Source: an uncultured Lachnospiraceae bacterium (GTDB lineage Bacteria > Bacillota > Clostridia > Lachnospirales > Lachnospiraceae). From it: a DNA stretch of 64,000 nucleotides. Positions 35,079 through 44,568 of this stretch are shown here, in pieces; position 1 is the stretch's first letter, and the number at the start of each line of letters is the position of its first letter. The DNA lies in NCBI GenBank assembly GCA_947571775.1, contig CANOZK010000003.1, positions 62,001 through 126,000 of the forward strand. The letters run 5' to 3'. The position numbers and the translations under genes are program-made. The notes under the pieces are model-generated. The model had not been told where the DNA came from and ran no database searches. It saw nothing but the letters and a program-made list of their open reading frames with translations.

Positions 35079-36500
35079 ATGTCAGAGAATCAAAATAATG
35101 AAAAAAAGCCCATTCGGATCACAGAAACGATTTTGCGTGACGCCCATCAGTCCCTGATTGCCACAAGAATGACCACAGAACAGATGCTTCCCATTGTGGA
35201 TAAAATGGATCAGGTAGGCTATCATTCAGTGGAGTGCTGGGGAGGAGCGACCTTTGACGCGTCCCTGCGTTTTCTAAAAGAGGATCCGTGGGATAGGCTG
35301 CGCAAATTCCGGGATGGATTCAAAAAGACCAAGCTTCAGATGCTGTTTCGGGGGCAGAATATCTTGGGATACCGTCCCTATGCAGACGACGTGGTGGAAT
35401 ACTTTGTACAGAAATCGGTAGCCAACGGGATTGACATTATCCGTATTTTTGACTGTTTAAACGATCTGCGGAACTTGCAGACAGCGGTGACGGCGGCCAA
35501 TAAAGAAAAAGGCCACGCGCAGGTGGCGCTGTCCTACACCTTGGGGGACGCCTATACCATTGAGTACTGGACGGATATTGCAAAAAGAATTGAGGATATG
35601 GGGGCAAATTCCATCTGCATTAAGGATATGGCGGGTTTGCTTTTACCCTATCAGGCCACAGAACTGATCGGCGCGTTAAAAGACGCGGTAACTCTGCCAA
35701 TCCAGCTTCATACCCACTATACCTCTGGTGTGGCTTCTATGACTTATCTGAAAGCTGTGGAAGCGGGCGTGGATGTGATTGATACGGCGATGTCGCCGTT
35801 TGCGCTGGGAACTTCTCAGCCGGCCACAGAGGTAATGGTAGAAACATTCAAGGGAACGCCCTATGACACCGGATTTGACCAGAACCTGCTGGCGGAGATT
35901 GCCGATTACTTCCGTCCGATTCGGGACGACGCTCTGGAGAGCGGGCTGTTAAATCCCAAGAATCTGGGCGTCAACATCAAGACGCTGCTGTACCAGGTGC
36001 CGGGCGGTATGCTTTCCAACCTGACTTCCCAGTTAAAAGAGCAGCACGCCGAGGATAAATATTACGAAGTGCTCGAAGAGGTGCCCAGAGTGCGCCAGGA
36101 TCTGGGAGAATGCCCGCTGGTAACCCCGTCCTCCCAGATTGTGGGAACCCAGGCGGTATTCAACGTTCTCACTGGAGAACGCTATAAGATGGTGACCAAG
36201 GAGACGAAAGACGTTTTGAGCGGAAAATATGGCCAGACGGTGAAGCCCTTTAACCCGGAAGTACAGAAAAAATGCATCGGGGATACCAAGCCGGTGACCT
36301 GCCGCTATGCGGATTTGATCCCGGCAGAGCTGGAGACATTGGAAAAAGAAATGGAAATCTACAAAGAGCAGGACGAAGACGTACTGACCTATGCCCTGTT
36401 TCCCCAGGTGGCAAAAGAATTTTTCCAATACCGTGAGGCTCAGAAGAAAAAAGTGGACGCTTCCGTGGCCGATACAGAAAACGGAGCGTATCCGGTTTGA
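35079..36500 (+). CDS. oadA: Oxaloacetate decarboxylase alpha-type / pyruvate carboxylase subunit B
   Basis: This 473-residue HMGL-like TIM barrel plus PYC/OADA domain has ITETILRDAHQSLIATR, ECWGGATFDA, QMLFRGQNILGYR, ICIKDMAGLL and QLHTHYTSG, whose residues bind the metal and pyruvate. The biotin domain found at the end of classical OadA is absent and is supplied by the separate carrier at 33.5 kb, like the 5S subunit of transcarboxylase. It moves carboxyl between oxaloacetate/pyruvate and biotin. The start is ATG 35079 after GGAGGAG. Confidence 0.93.
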   Translation: MSENQNNEKKPIRITETILRDAHQSLIATRMTTEQMLPIVDKMDQVGYHSVECWGGATFDASLRFLKEDPWDRLRKFRDGFKKTKLQMLFRGQNILGYRPYADDVVEYFVQKSVANGIDIIRIFDCLNDLRNLQTAVTAANKEKGHAQVALSYTLGDAYTIEYWTDIAKRIEDMGANSICIKDMAGLLLPYQATELIGALKDAVTLPIQLHTHYTSGVASMTYLKAVEAGVDVIDTAMSPFALGTSQPATEVMVETFKGTPYDTGFDQNLLAEIADYFRPIRDDALESGLLNPKNLGVNIKTLLYQVPGGMLSNLTSQLKEQHAEDKYYEVLEEVPRVRQDLGECPLVTPSSQIVGTQAVFNVLTGERYKMVTKETKDVLSGKYGQTVKPFNPEVQKKCIGDTKPVTCRYADLIPAELETLEKEMEIYKEQDEDVLTYALFPQVAKEFFQYREAQKKKVDASVADTENGAYPV

Positions 36501-37747
36501 GTAAGACAGAAGAAACTGCATTGATCATCGGCGGCGGGGCGGCCGGAATGCTGGCGTCCATCCTCTTGGCGGAAAGAGGATACCCAGTCCATGTATTTGA
36601 GCAAAACGAAAAGCTGGGTAAGAAATTGTTCCTCACCGGGAAAGGCCGCTGCAATGTGACCAACGCCTGCGAAGATGTGGAGGGTTTGCTGAAATCGGTG
36701 GTTTCCAATCCAAAATTCTTGTACAGCGCGTTCAATCAATGCACCAACCGCCAGATTATGGATTTTTTTGAAAGGTTAAATGTGCCGCTGAAAATCGAGC
36801 GGGGCGGGCGGGTCTTTCCAAAGTCCGATAAATCTTCGGATGTGATCCGCGCCCTGGAGCGCAGGATGAAACAGTTGGATGTAAAGATCCACCTGAACAG
36901 CCGGGTCGAAAAACTTTTGCTGGACAACCAGCAGGAGCACCCTCACATCCAAGGAGTCCTGCTGGAAAATGGCACAAAAGTAAACGGGGGGCGGGTGCTT
37001 GTAGCCACGGGCGGACTTTCTTATGCAAGTACCGGGGCCGACGGCAGCGGCTATGCTTTTGCGAAAGCGGCGGGACACAAAGTCGTAACACCAGTCCCGT
37101 CCTTGGCGCCGCTTCTGGTACAGGAAGGGTATGTGCGGCATTTGCAGGGATTATCTTTACGGAATATTGAATTTTCCGCCTGGGACGCAAAGAAATGCCT
37201 GTATAAAGAATTTGGAGAGCTTTTGTTTACCCATCACGGCATCAGCGGTCCGGTGGCGCTCTCGGCGAGCGCCGTCATCGGCAGACGGCTGCGGGAAAGC
37301 CCCCTGAGCGGCCGGATCGACTTAAAACCGGCGTTATCGGAGGAACAACTGGATGCCCGTATCCTGCGGGAATTTGAAAGCAATTCCAACAAACGTCTGA
37401 AAAATGCCCTCAGCAGCCTGTATCCGGCATCTTTGACCCCGGTCATCATTCAGTTGAGTGGTATTTCACCGGATTGCCCGGTTCATGCCATCACTAGGGA
37501 GGCACGCCAAAAGATACTGTCGCTGACGAAAGCTTTTCCCATGACCATTGACGGCGTGGCCGGCTTTCGGGAGGCGATTATTACCAAGGGAGGCGTATCG
37601 GTGCGGGAGATTCATCCATCTACGATGGAATCCAAAAAAGTTTCAGGACTTTATTTTATTGGGGAAGTGCTGGATGTGGACGCCCTGACCGGGGGCTACA
37701 ATCTGCAGATTGCCTGGTCCACCTCCTGGGCAGCGGCGAATGCGTAA
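36497..37747 (+). CDS. BaiN/HI0933-family NAD(P)/FAD-dependent flavoprotein
   Basis: This 416-residue flavoprotein has an N-terminal dinucleotide fold (LIIGGGAAGMLASILLAERG), the family block KKLFLTGKGRCNVTN, ATGGLSYASTGADGSGY, and a C-terminal GGYNLQIAWSTSWAA. The start TTG overlaps the oadA stop (TTGA), so translation is coupled. Related proteins are called aminoacetone oxidase or bile-acid 3-dehydro reductase (BaiN) homologues; the true substrate here is unknown. Confidence 0.87.
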   Translation: MSKTEETALIIGGGAAGMLASILLAERGYPVHVFEQNEKLGKKLFLTGKGRCNVTNACEDVEGLLKSVVSNPKFLYSAFNQCTNRQIMDFFERLNVPLKIERGGRVFPKSDKSSDVIRALERRMKQLDVKIHLNSRVEKLLLDNQQEHPHIQGVLLENGTKVNGGRVLVATGGLSYASTGADGSGYAFAKAAGHKVVTPVPSLAPLLVQEGYVRHLQGLSLRNIEFSAWDAKKCLYKEFGELLFTHHGISGPVALSASAVIGRRLRESPLSGRIDLKPALSEEQLDARILREFESNSNKRLKNALSSLYPASLTPVIIQLSGISPDCPVHAITREARQKILSLTKAFPMTIDGVAGFREAIITKGGVSVREIHPSTMESKKVSGLYFIGEVLDVDALTGGYNLQIAWSTSWAAANA

Positions 37748-37771
37748 GAATGAAAGGGGATGAAAAACGCT

Positions 37772-38443
37772 GTGACAACCAATATTGCCATTGATGGGCC
37801 GGCCGGGGCGGGAAAAAGTACCATTGCCAAAAGAGTGGCCCATGAGTTATCCTTTATCTATGTAGACACCGGAGCCATGTACCGGGCCATGGCCCTGTAT
37901 CTAATCCGCCAGAACATATCGCCCCAAGATCCGGCGGGAATCGAAAAAGCCTGTGAACAGGCGGATATTACCATTGTCTATGAAGACGGGGAACAACAAG
38001 TATTGTTAAATGGGGAAAACGTTACCAGCCTTCTGCGGACGGAAGAAGTGGGAAACATGGCGTCGGCCAGCTCTCCCAATCCGAAAGTACGCCGAAAGCT
38101 GACTGCCTTGCAGCAAAAACTGGCCAGAAAAACCGACGTGGTTATGGACGGCAGGGATATTGGGACACAAGTGCTGCCCGACGCAAAGGTGAAAATCTAT
38201 CTGACCGCCTCCGTTCACACCCGCGCGCTGCGAAGATATCAGGAGCTGCAAGAGAAGGGAAGCGCAGTTTCTTTGGAAGAAATTGAAAATGATATCCAAA
38301 AGAGGGATGAACAGGATGAAAATCGGGAAAACTCCCCTTTAAGGCAGGCTGAAGACGCCGTGCTGGTAGATTCCTCGGAAATGACCATCGATCAGGTGGC
38401 GCAAAAAATCCTCTCGATTTACAGAGAAAGAGAGAACGCCTGA
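37772..38443 (+). CDS. cmk: Cytidylate kinase
   Basis: This 223-residue CMP/dCMP kinase has P-loop IDGPAGAGKSTIAK, VDTGAMYRAMALY, DGRDIGTQVLPDAKVKIYLTAS and the C-terminal RxQAED-type LID region (SPLRQAEDAVLVDSSEMT). I prefer GTG 37772 since AAAGGGG lies 12 bases before it and the protein then begins MTTNIAID; ATG 37760 is also in frame but sits directly on that ribosome site. It is followed 2 bases later by ispH. Confidence 0.95.
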   Translation: MTTNIAIDGPAGAGKSTIAKRVAHELSFIYVDTGAMYRAMALYLIRQNISPQDPAGIEKACEQADITIVYEDGEQQVLLNGENVTSLLRTEEVGNMASASSPNPKVRRKLTALQQKLARKTDVVMDGRDIGTQVLPDAKVKIYLTASVHTRALRRYQELQEKGSAVSLEEIENDIQKRDEQDENRENSPLRQAEDAVLVDSSEMTIDQVAQKILSIYRERENA

Positions 38444-38445
38444 TT

Positions 38446-39297
38446 ATGAAAGTAAAAGTTGCGCGGACGGCGGGGTTTTGTTTTGGCGTGAAACGGGCGG
38501 TAGACCGGGTCTATCAGTTGGCCGAGGAGGCAAAAGGGCCGATCTATACTCTGGGTCCGGTAATCCACAACGAGACAGTGGTGGAGGATTTGGAAAAAAA
38601 AGGCATCCGTATTTTATCCGGCTGTGAAGAGCTGGAAAAGCTGAAAGAGGGTACGGTCGTGATCCGCTCCCATGGAGTGGGCAAGGATGTCTATGAGAAA
38701 ATCTCAGCTCAGGGATTAGAATGTGTGGATGTGACCTGTCCCTTTGTTTTGAAAATCCACCGGATCGTGGAAAAGGAGAGCGCCCAGGGCAGGGAGATTT
38801 TAATTTTCGGAGATCGCCGTCATCCAGAGGTGGAGGGGATCTGTGGATGGTGTCATTTTCCTGCCAGTGTTGTATCAAATTTGGCAGAATTAGAGAATTT
38901 TATGGTAAAATCGCACGAAAAATTGTGCGTAGTTTCCCAAACGACATTTAATTACAACAAATTTCAAGATTTAGTTGAAATTCTGGAAAAAAAGAGGTAT
39001 GATAGTATTATTCTAAATACAATCTGCGACGCTACTGAAAAGCGGCAGCGGGAGGCGCAGGCTATTGCCAGTGAATCCGATACCATGTTGGTCATTGGCG
39101 GCAGGCAGAGTTCCAACACCCAGAAACTATATGAGATATGCAAAAAGGAATGTAAAAATACTTACTATATACAGACACTTGTTGACTTGGATTCTGAAAT
39201 GTTTCGATCCAGTAGTTGCGTAGGTATTACAGCGGGTGCGTCTACCCCAAACAAAATTATTGAGGAGGTTCATAAACATGTCAGAATTAAGTTTTGA
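38446..39297 (+). CDS. ispH: 4-Hydroxy-3-methylbut-2-enyl diphosphate reductase
   Basis: This 283-residue LytB/IspH carries out the last step of the MEP isoprenoid pathway. The iron-sulfur cysteines are in ARTAGFCFGVKRAV, VDVTCPFVLKIH and NTICDAT, with SHGVG, HPEVEGICGW and TAGASTPN as substrate-binding parts. It overlaps the start of rpsA by 20 bases. In some Clostridia the two are fused into one protein; here the ispH stop separates them. Confidence 0.96.
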   Translation: MKVKVARTAGFCFGVKRAVDRVYQLAEEAKGPIYTLGPVIHNETVVEDLEKKGIRILSGCEELEKLKEGTVVIRSHGVGKDVYEKISAQGLECVDVTCPFVLKIHRIVEKESAQGREILIFGDRRHPEVEGICGWCHFPASVVSNLAELENFMVKSHEKLCVVSQTTFNYNKFQDLVEILEKKRYDSIILNTICDATEKRQREAQAIASESDTMLVIGGRQSSNTQKLYEICKKECKNTYYIQTLVDLDSEMFRSSSCVGITAGASTPNKIIEEVHKHVRIKF

Positions 39298-40411
39298 ACA
39301 AATGTTAGACGATGAATCAGTGAAAACAGTCAGGAATGGAGAGGTAGTCGAAGGCACTGTCATTGAGGTGAAGGAGAATGAGATTATCCTAAATATCGGC
39401 TGCAAGGCAGACGGTATCATCACAAAGAACGAATACTCCAACGACCAGTCCATAGATCTGACCAGTGCAGTCCATGCAGGGGATACCATGTCTGCAAAAG
39501 TATTAAAGGTAAATGACGGAGAAGGCCAGGTTATCCTCACCTATAAGAGGCTTGCAGCCGAAAAAGGCAATAAGCGTCTGGAAGAGGCATTTAAGAATGA
39601 AGAAGTTCTGAAGGCTCCGGTTACCCAGGTTTTGGACGGGGGTCTCTGTGTTGTAGTGGACGAGGCGCGGGTATTTATTCCTGCAAGTCTGGTGTCTGAC
39701 ACTTATGAGAGAGATCTGACTAAATACGCAGATCAGGAGATTGAATTTATCATCACAGAGTTCAATCCCAGAAGAAGAAGGATTATTGGAAACAGAAAAC
39801 AGCTTCTGTTGGCAGAACGGGCAGAGAAACAAAAAGAGCTGATGGCTCGGATTGCGCCTGGGGATGTGGTAGAAGGTGTAGTTAAGAATGTGACAGATTT
39901 CGGTGCGTTTATCGATTTGGGCGGTGCAGACGGACTGCTTCACATTTCTGAAATGTCCTGGGGCAGAGTGGACAATCCGCGCAAAGTATTCCAGGCAGGC
40001 GATGAAGTAAAAGTTCTGATTAAAGAGATCAAAGGGGATAAGATTGCCCTGAGCCTGAAATTCGAGGATCAGAATCCATGGTTGACGGCTTCCGAGAAAT
40101 ATGCCATTGGCAATGTCATCAAGGGAAGAGTAGCCAGAATGACAGATTTCGGCGCGTTTGTAGAGCTGGAGCCTGGCGTGGATGCGCTTTTGCATGTATC
40201 CCAGATTTCCAGAGAACACGTGGAAAAACCTTCGGATGTTCTGAAAATCGGCCAGGAAGTTGAGACGAAAGTCGTTGATTTCAATGGAGAAGATCGGAAG
40301 ATCAGCCTGAGTATCAAGGCGCTTCAAACAGACGCTTTGCGGGCAGAAGAAGCTGCTGCTCAGGAGGTTCCGGCAGAAGCCGAGGACGAAACGGCTGCAA
40401 CAGAAGAATAA
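39278..40411 (+). CDS. rpsA: S1-domain RNA-binding protein, ribosomal protein S1-like
   Basis: This 377-residue protein has four S1 repeats. Clear ones include VVEGTVIEVKENEIILNIG, VVEGVVKNVTDFGAFIDLGG and VIKGRVARMTDFGAFVELEPG, then an acidic Ala/Glu-rich tail. Four-domain S1 proteins of Firmicutes bind mRNA and assist translation, though they are less central than E. coli S1. The start is ATG 39278 with TGAGGAGG about 9 bases upstream, inside ispH. Confidence 0.93.
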   Translation: MSELSFEQMLDDESVKTVRNGEVVEGTVIEVKENEIILNIGCKADGIITKNEYSNDQSIDLTSAVHAGDTMSAKVLKVNDGEGQVILTYKRLAAEKGNKRLEEAFKNEEVLKAPVTQVLDGGLCVVVDEARVFIPASLVSDTYERDLTKYADQEIEFIITEFNPRRRRIIGNRKQLLLAERAEKQKELMARIAPGDVVEGVVKNVTDFGAFIDLGGADGLLHISEMSWGRVDNPRKVFQAGDEVKVLIKEIKGDKIALSLKFEDQNPWLTASEKYAIGNVIKGRVARMTDFGAFVELEPGVDALLHVSQISREHVEKPSDVLKIGQEVETKVVDFNGEDRKISLSIKALQTDALRAEEAAAQEVPAEAEDETAATEE

Positions 40412-40428
40412 GATACAAAAAAACGATG

Positions 40429-40474
40429 AAGCTGCTGTGCCCGATGCGTTCGTTACGGGCACGGCAGCTTTTTT
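40429..40474 (+). terminator. Strong intrinsic terminator after rpsA (also serving the opposite strand)
   Basis: A 15-bp stem AAGCTGCTGTGCCCG / CGGGCACGGCAGCTT (one wobble) is followed by T on the plus strand. On the minus strand a T7 stretch lies a few bases beyond the stem, so it may also end the gene at 40481. Confidence 0.9.
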
Positions 40475-40480
40475 ATCACA

Positions 40481-41500
40481 TTAGCAGAGACTTTTCAGAC
40501 AGCGGCGGATATAGGCTTCTACTTGTAAAGAGTTTTGCATAAAATCTATGGAACAGGGGAAACGTGTGAAACAGTTTTCGGCCATGGCCTGCTCGCGGTG
40601 CGGTTTGTCTACATAGGCGCCCACGCTTTTGTGTATGGCGGTATTCTCGTCCGGGAGATAGTAATAATCTTTGTAGTTCATATAGTACATCCGACAGCAT
40701 CCATTTTCCAGGGTAATGTCCATCTGCACCTGGCTGCCGGTTCCGAAAATCCTCCAGGGCTTAGGGCTGCAATCCACAGACAAAGGCCGGGGAAGCGGGG
40801 TGTCCGGTATCAGCATACAGGTCAGCACATCCGAAACCAGTCGGCACTGTTCCAGTCGAAACTGTCCCTGAAAGAACGCAGGGCAGGCAAGCGCGCAAGT
40901 TCCCTGCAAAAGACCGATCAAATCCCATTGGTTGTGAAGCAGCAGGGATTCTTCCTGGGTCTTTTTTTGCTCGGATTGTTTTTCTAGTACATATTTGCGG
41001 TAAATCGAAATACATTCTTTTCCAGAAAGCCTATCGGACCGGGAGATCTTTAGATAATGTTCCAGATCGGTCAGTTTCAGGCGTTCCAGTCCCAGAAATT
41101 TTTGGTAAGAGCGCAGGCTCTGGTACAAATCCAACTGCCGACAATTATCCCAGGCAGTCGGAATGCTGAGTGCCTGGCAGCGGCCTTTCAGAAAAGGCAG
41201 ATCGAATTGGCGGCCGTTGTAATGAAGAAGAAGCGTATCGCTGTTTATCATATCAAAGAATTGTTCCAGCAGTTCTTTTTCGGCGCAGGGATTGTCCAGC
41301 AGCCATTGTTCCAGACACCACTGTCCAGTTGCGGTATCCGGTTTTAGGAAGCCGATTAGGAATACCATGCTGTTTTTCCAGGAGAGGCCGGTGGTTTCGA
41401 TATCGAAGGCCAGAATATTTTCCACAGAGGTTTTGGAAAAGGTTTCCAGCAGATGCCGGTTAACAGAAGGAAAATTCAGATATTTTTTCCTCGAAATCAT
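40481..41500 (-). CDS. RNase H-like exonuclease-domain protein (YprB-like)
   Basis: This 339-residue protein has a DEDD-type exonuclease fold: ILAFDIETTGLSW, LLHYNGRQFDLPFL and a later Asp-rich segment. It resembles the ribonuclease H-like domain of Bacillus YprB, whose function is not well known. AAGGAG precedes the ATG at 41500. It is a single gene facing rpsA and divergent from the Rnf operon. Confidence 0.8.
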   Translation of the reverse strand: MISRKKYLNFPSVNRHLLETFSKTSVENILAFDIETTGLSWKNSMVFLIGFLKPDTATGQWCLEQWLLDNPCAEKELLEQFFDMINSDTLLLHYNGRQFDLPFLKGRCQALSIPTAWDNCRQLDLYQSLRSYQKFLGLERLKLTDLEHYLKISRSDRLSGKECISIYRKYVLEKQSEQKKTQEESLLLHNQWDLIGLLQGTCALACPAFFQGQFRLEQCRLVSDVLTCMLIPDTPLPRPLSVDCSPKPWRIFGTGSQVQMDITLENGCCRMYYMNYKDYYYLPDENTAIHKSVGAYVDKPHREQAMAENCFTRFPCSIDFMQNSLQVEAYIRRCLKSLC

Positions 41501-41631
41501 GGGGATTTTCTCCTTTTATAAAATTTTTTTAAATTATATAGCAAAAAATAAAAAAAATATAGTGATTTTTTTCTCATTTTTTAGTATAGTTATAGAAGTG
41601 AGCTAGTAAGGCAAGAGAAGGAGGAGTAACA

Positions 41632-42954
41632 ATGGGACTTTTGACATTTAAAGGTGGTGTGCATCCTTATGATGGAAAAGACTTATCTAAGGACAAGCCA
41701 ATCAAGTCAGTTTCGCCCAAGGGAGATTTAGTCTATCTGTTATCCCAGCATATCGGCACCCCTGCTAAGCCATTAGTGGCAAAAGGAGATCGGGTGTTGG
41801 TAGGGCAGAAGATTGCAGAGCCGGGAGGCTTTGTGTCTGCACCGGTTCATGCATCGGTATCTGGAACGGTAAAAGCGATTGAGCCGCACTTGACTGTGGG
41901 CGGCGCTACCGTACCTGCGATCGTCGTGGAAAATGACCAGCAGTATGAAGAAGTGGAATTTTCCAGTGTAGAAAAGGTGGAAGACCTGACAAAAGAAGAA
42001 GTGATCAAGCGGATTCAGGAGGCCGGCGTTGTGGGCATGGGCGGTGCGGGATTCCCCACCCATGTAAAACTGTCGCCTAAGGAGCCGGATAAGATTGAAT
42101 ATGTATTGATCAACGGCGCGGAGTGCGAGCCCTATCTGACTTCCGATTACCGGAGGATGATGGAGGAACCGCAACTTGTCGTTGCCGGATTGAAAACAAT
42201 CCTGTATCTGTTCGACCATGCAAAAGGATATATCTGTATCGAGGATAACAAGCCGGACTGCATCAAGAAAATGGAAGAGCTGGTAAAGAACGAACCAAGA
42301 ATCGAAGTGAAAGCTTTGCAGACCAAGTACCCCCAAGGTGCAGAGCGTTCTCTGATTTACGCTACCACCGGACGCGAAGTAAATTCCGGTATGCTGCCCG
42401 CAGACGCAGGGTGCGTGGTGGATAACTCAGATACAGCGGTTGCTGTTTACCGGGCTGTTGTTTTAGGAAGACCTTTGATTCATAAGGTAGTTACGGTGAC
42501 CGGAGATGCGATTGCAAGCCCGCAGAACTTTGCAGTCTGTACTGGAATGATTTACGAGGAGCTGATTGAAGAGGCAGGCGGATTCAAAGAAGAACCGGCA
42601 AAACTGATCTCCGGCGGGCCGATGATGGGACAGAGCTTATATTCCCTTCAGGTGCCGGTGACCAAGAGTTCCTCTGCGCTGCTGTGCCTGACAAAAGACG
42701 AGGTGTCTGCATCTCCTGAAACGGCATGTATCAACTGTGGAAGATGTGTAACGGTTTGCCCGGCGCGTCTGGTACCTTCCAGGCTGGCGACTTATGCCGA
42801 CCATCAGAACGAAGAAGCGTTTGTAAAATGGGAAGGCATGGAGTGCGTAGCTTGCGGATGCTGCAGTTTCACCTGTCCGGCCAAACGGCATTTGACACAG
42901 TCCATCAAGTCCATGCGTATGATGGTCTTAAATAATCGGAAAAAGAATGCGTAG
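41632..42954 (+). CDS. rnfC: Rnf complex subunit C
   Basis: This 440-residue peripheral subunit contains VVGMGGAGFPTHVKL (NADH/FMN region), INGAECEPYLTSDYR and two [4Fe-4S] motifs, CINCGRCVTVCP and CVACGCCSFTCP. It is the NAD-reducing side of the Rnf ferredoxin:NAD oxidoreductase. It opens a six-gene operon; GAGAAGGAGGAG precedes the start. The 130-base upstream region is very AT-rich and surely holds the promoter (TATAGT near 41586), but no good -35 is seen. Confidence 0.97.
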   Translation: MGLLTFKGGVHPYDGKDLSKDKPIKSVSPKGDLVYLLSQHIGTPAKPLVAKGDRVLVGQKIAEPGGFVSAPVHASVSGTVKAIEPHLTVGGATVPAIVVENDQQYEEVEFSSVEKVEDLTKEEVIKRIQEAGVVGMGGAGFPTHVKLSPKEPDKIEYVLINGAECEPYLTSDYRRMMEEPQLVVAGLKTILYLFDHAKGYICIEDNKPDCIKKMEELVKNEPRIEVKALQTKYPQGAERSLIYATTGREVNSGMLPADAGCVVDNSDTAVAVYRAVVLGRPLIHKVVTVTGDAIASPQNFAVCTGMIYEELIEEAGGFKEEPAKLISGGPMMGQSLYSLQVPVTKSSSALLCLTKDEVSASPETACINCGRCVTVCPARLVPSRLATYADHQNEEAFVKWEGMECVACGCCSFTCPAKRHLTQSIKSMRMMVLNNRKKNA

Positions 42955-42971
42955 AGGAGGAGGATAAGAAA

Positions 42972-43961
42972 ATGAGTGATTTAATAAATGTATCATCTTC
43001 ACCTCATGTCAAGTCTAAGGTGAACACAAGCAATTTGATGCTGATGGTAGTCATTGCCCTGTTGCCGGCCACCATATTTGGCGTAATTAATTTTGGGCTT
43101 CATGCACTGTTGATCATTGTTGTGTCCGTCATTGCCGCTGTGGTAACGGAATGGTTATACAACAAAGGAATGAAGAAAACCCAGACAATCGGGGATTACA
43201 GTGCCGTGGTTACCGGACTTTTGCTGGCTCTGAATATGCCGCCGGCAATCGCTTTGTGGATTCCTGCATTGGGCAGCGTTTTCGCAATTTTAGTAGTAAA
43301 ACAGCTTTTTGGCGGTTTAGGCCAGAACTTTATGAATCCTGCTTTGGCAGGTAGATGTTTTCTGATGATTTCTTTTGCAGGAAAAATGACAGACTTTACC
43401 CTTCCTGCAGGCGCTTCCAGCAAAGTTGCCTTGGATGCAGTGACAGGGGCTACCCCGTTGGCCGTTTTGAAACAAGAAGGCGTTGCAAAATTGGCTGAAA
43501 ACGGCGTAAACATTTCGGATATGTTTTTTGGTAATATCCAGGGTACCATCGGTGAAACTTCCGTAATCGCCCTTTTGATTGGCGCGGCTTTCCTTCTGTT
43601 TATGAAAGTCATTGATTTGCGGATTCCCCTTACTTACATAGGAAGCTTTACTGTTTTTGCAGCTATCTATTCTGCGGCAACAGGCGGTTTTGACATAAAT
43701 TACGTGGCAGCGCATCTTTGCGGCGGCGGTTTGATGCTGGGCGCATGGTTTATGGCTACTGACTATGTAACTACGCCAATCACCAAGAAAGGCCAGTTGG
43801 TATACGGCTGTCTCTTAGGTATTGTGACCGCAGTGTTCCGTATCTTCGGCGGTTCCGCAGAGGGCGTATCCTATGCGATTATTTTCTGTAACCTGTTGAT
43901 TCCGCTGATTGAGCGTGTGACTATCCCCACAGCATTGGGAAAAGGAGGGCAAAAGGCATGA
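42972..43961 (+). CDS. rnfD: Rnf complex subunit D
   Basis: This 329-residue membrane protein has about nine spans. The motif DAVTGATPLA carries the Thr expected to hold covalent FMN, and GGLGQNFMNPALAGRCFL is diagnostic. It forms the membrane ion-translocating core with RnfA and RnfE. It overlaps rnfG by 4 bases. Confidence 0.96.
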   Translation: MSDLINVSSSPHVKSKVNTSNLMLMVVIALLPATIFGVINFGLHALLIIVVSVIAAVVTEWLYNKGMKKTQTIGDYSAVVTGLLLALNMPPAIALWIPALGSVFAILVVKQLFGGLGQNFMNPALAGRCFLMISFAGKMTDFTLPAGASSKVALDAVTGATPLAVLKQEGVAKLAENGVNISDMFFGNIQGTIGETSVIALLIGAAFLLFMKVIDLRIPLTYIGSFTVFAAIYSAATGGFDINYVAAHLCGGGLMLGAWFMATDYVTTPITKKGQLVYGCLLGIVTAVFRIFGGSAEGVSYAIIFCNLLIPLIERVTIPTALGKGGQKA

Positions 43962-44566
43962 AAAACACCATTGTAAAAGATACCATCGCCATCACCTTAA
44001 TCACCTTGGTTGCCGGATTGGCTTTGGGCGGTGTGCAGGGAATTACCGCAGAGCCCATTGCTCAGCAGCGGCAGTTGGCGAAAGATGAGGCATATAAAGC
44101 CGTATTTGCAGACGCAGACAGTTTTGAGACGATTGTGGCGGAAGAAGATCCAGAAATCGAAGCGTTTCTGGACGAGAGCGGTTATGCGTCCCAGAATATC
44201 GACGAAGTTGTGCAGGCTATGGACGCCAGCGGCAATCCGCTTGGCTACGCATTCACCGTTACCACATCGGAAGGCTATGGCGGTGACATCCAGTTTGCTA
44301 TGGGTGTAAAAGAAGACAACACATTAAACGGTATCTCCATTTTGTCTATCGCTGAGACCGCCGGTCTTGGTATGAAAGCGGACACAGACGAATTTAAGGG
44401 TCAGTTCGCAAACAAAAACGTGGAGAAATTCGAGTATACAAAGAGCGGCGCGACCGACGACAGCCAGATTGACGCGTTAAGCGGCGCAACCATCACCACC
44501 AATGCGATGGTGAACGGGGTGAATGCAGGTCTTTGCGCATTTACCTATGAGAAAGGGGGAAATTAA
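43958..44566 (+). CDS. rnfG: Rnf complex subunit G
   Basis: This 202-residue protein has one N-terminal span (IAITLITLVAGLALGG) and an outer FMN-binding domain with DALSGATITTNAM, whose Thr is the covalent FMN site. TAGLGMKAD is also typical. ATG overlaps the rnfD stop. Confidence 0.96.
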   Translation: MKNTIVKDTIAITLITLVAGLALGGVQGITAEPIAQQRQLAKDEAYKAVFADADSFETIVAEEDPEIEAFLDESGYASQNIDEVVQAMDASGNPLGYAFTVTTSEGYGGDIQFAMGVKEDNTLNGISILSIAETAGLGMKADTDEFKGQFANKNVEKFEYTKSGATDDSQIDALSGATITTNAMVNGVNAGLCAFTYEKGGN

Positions 44567-44568
44567 TC

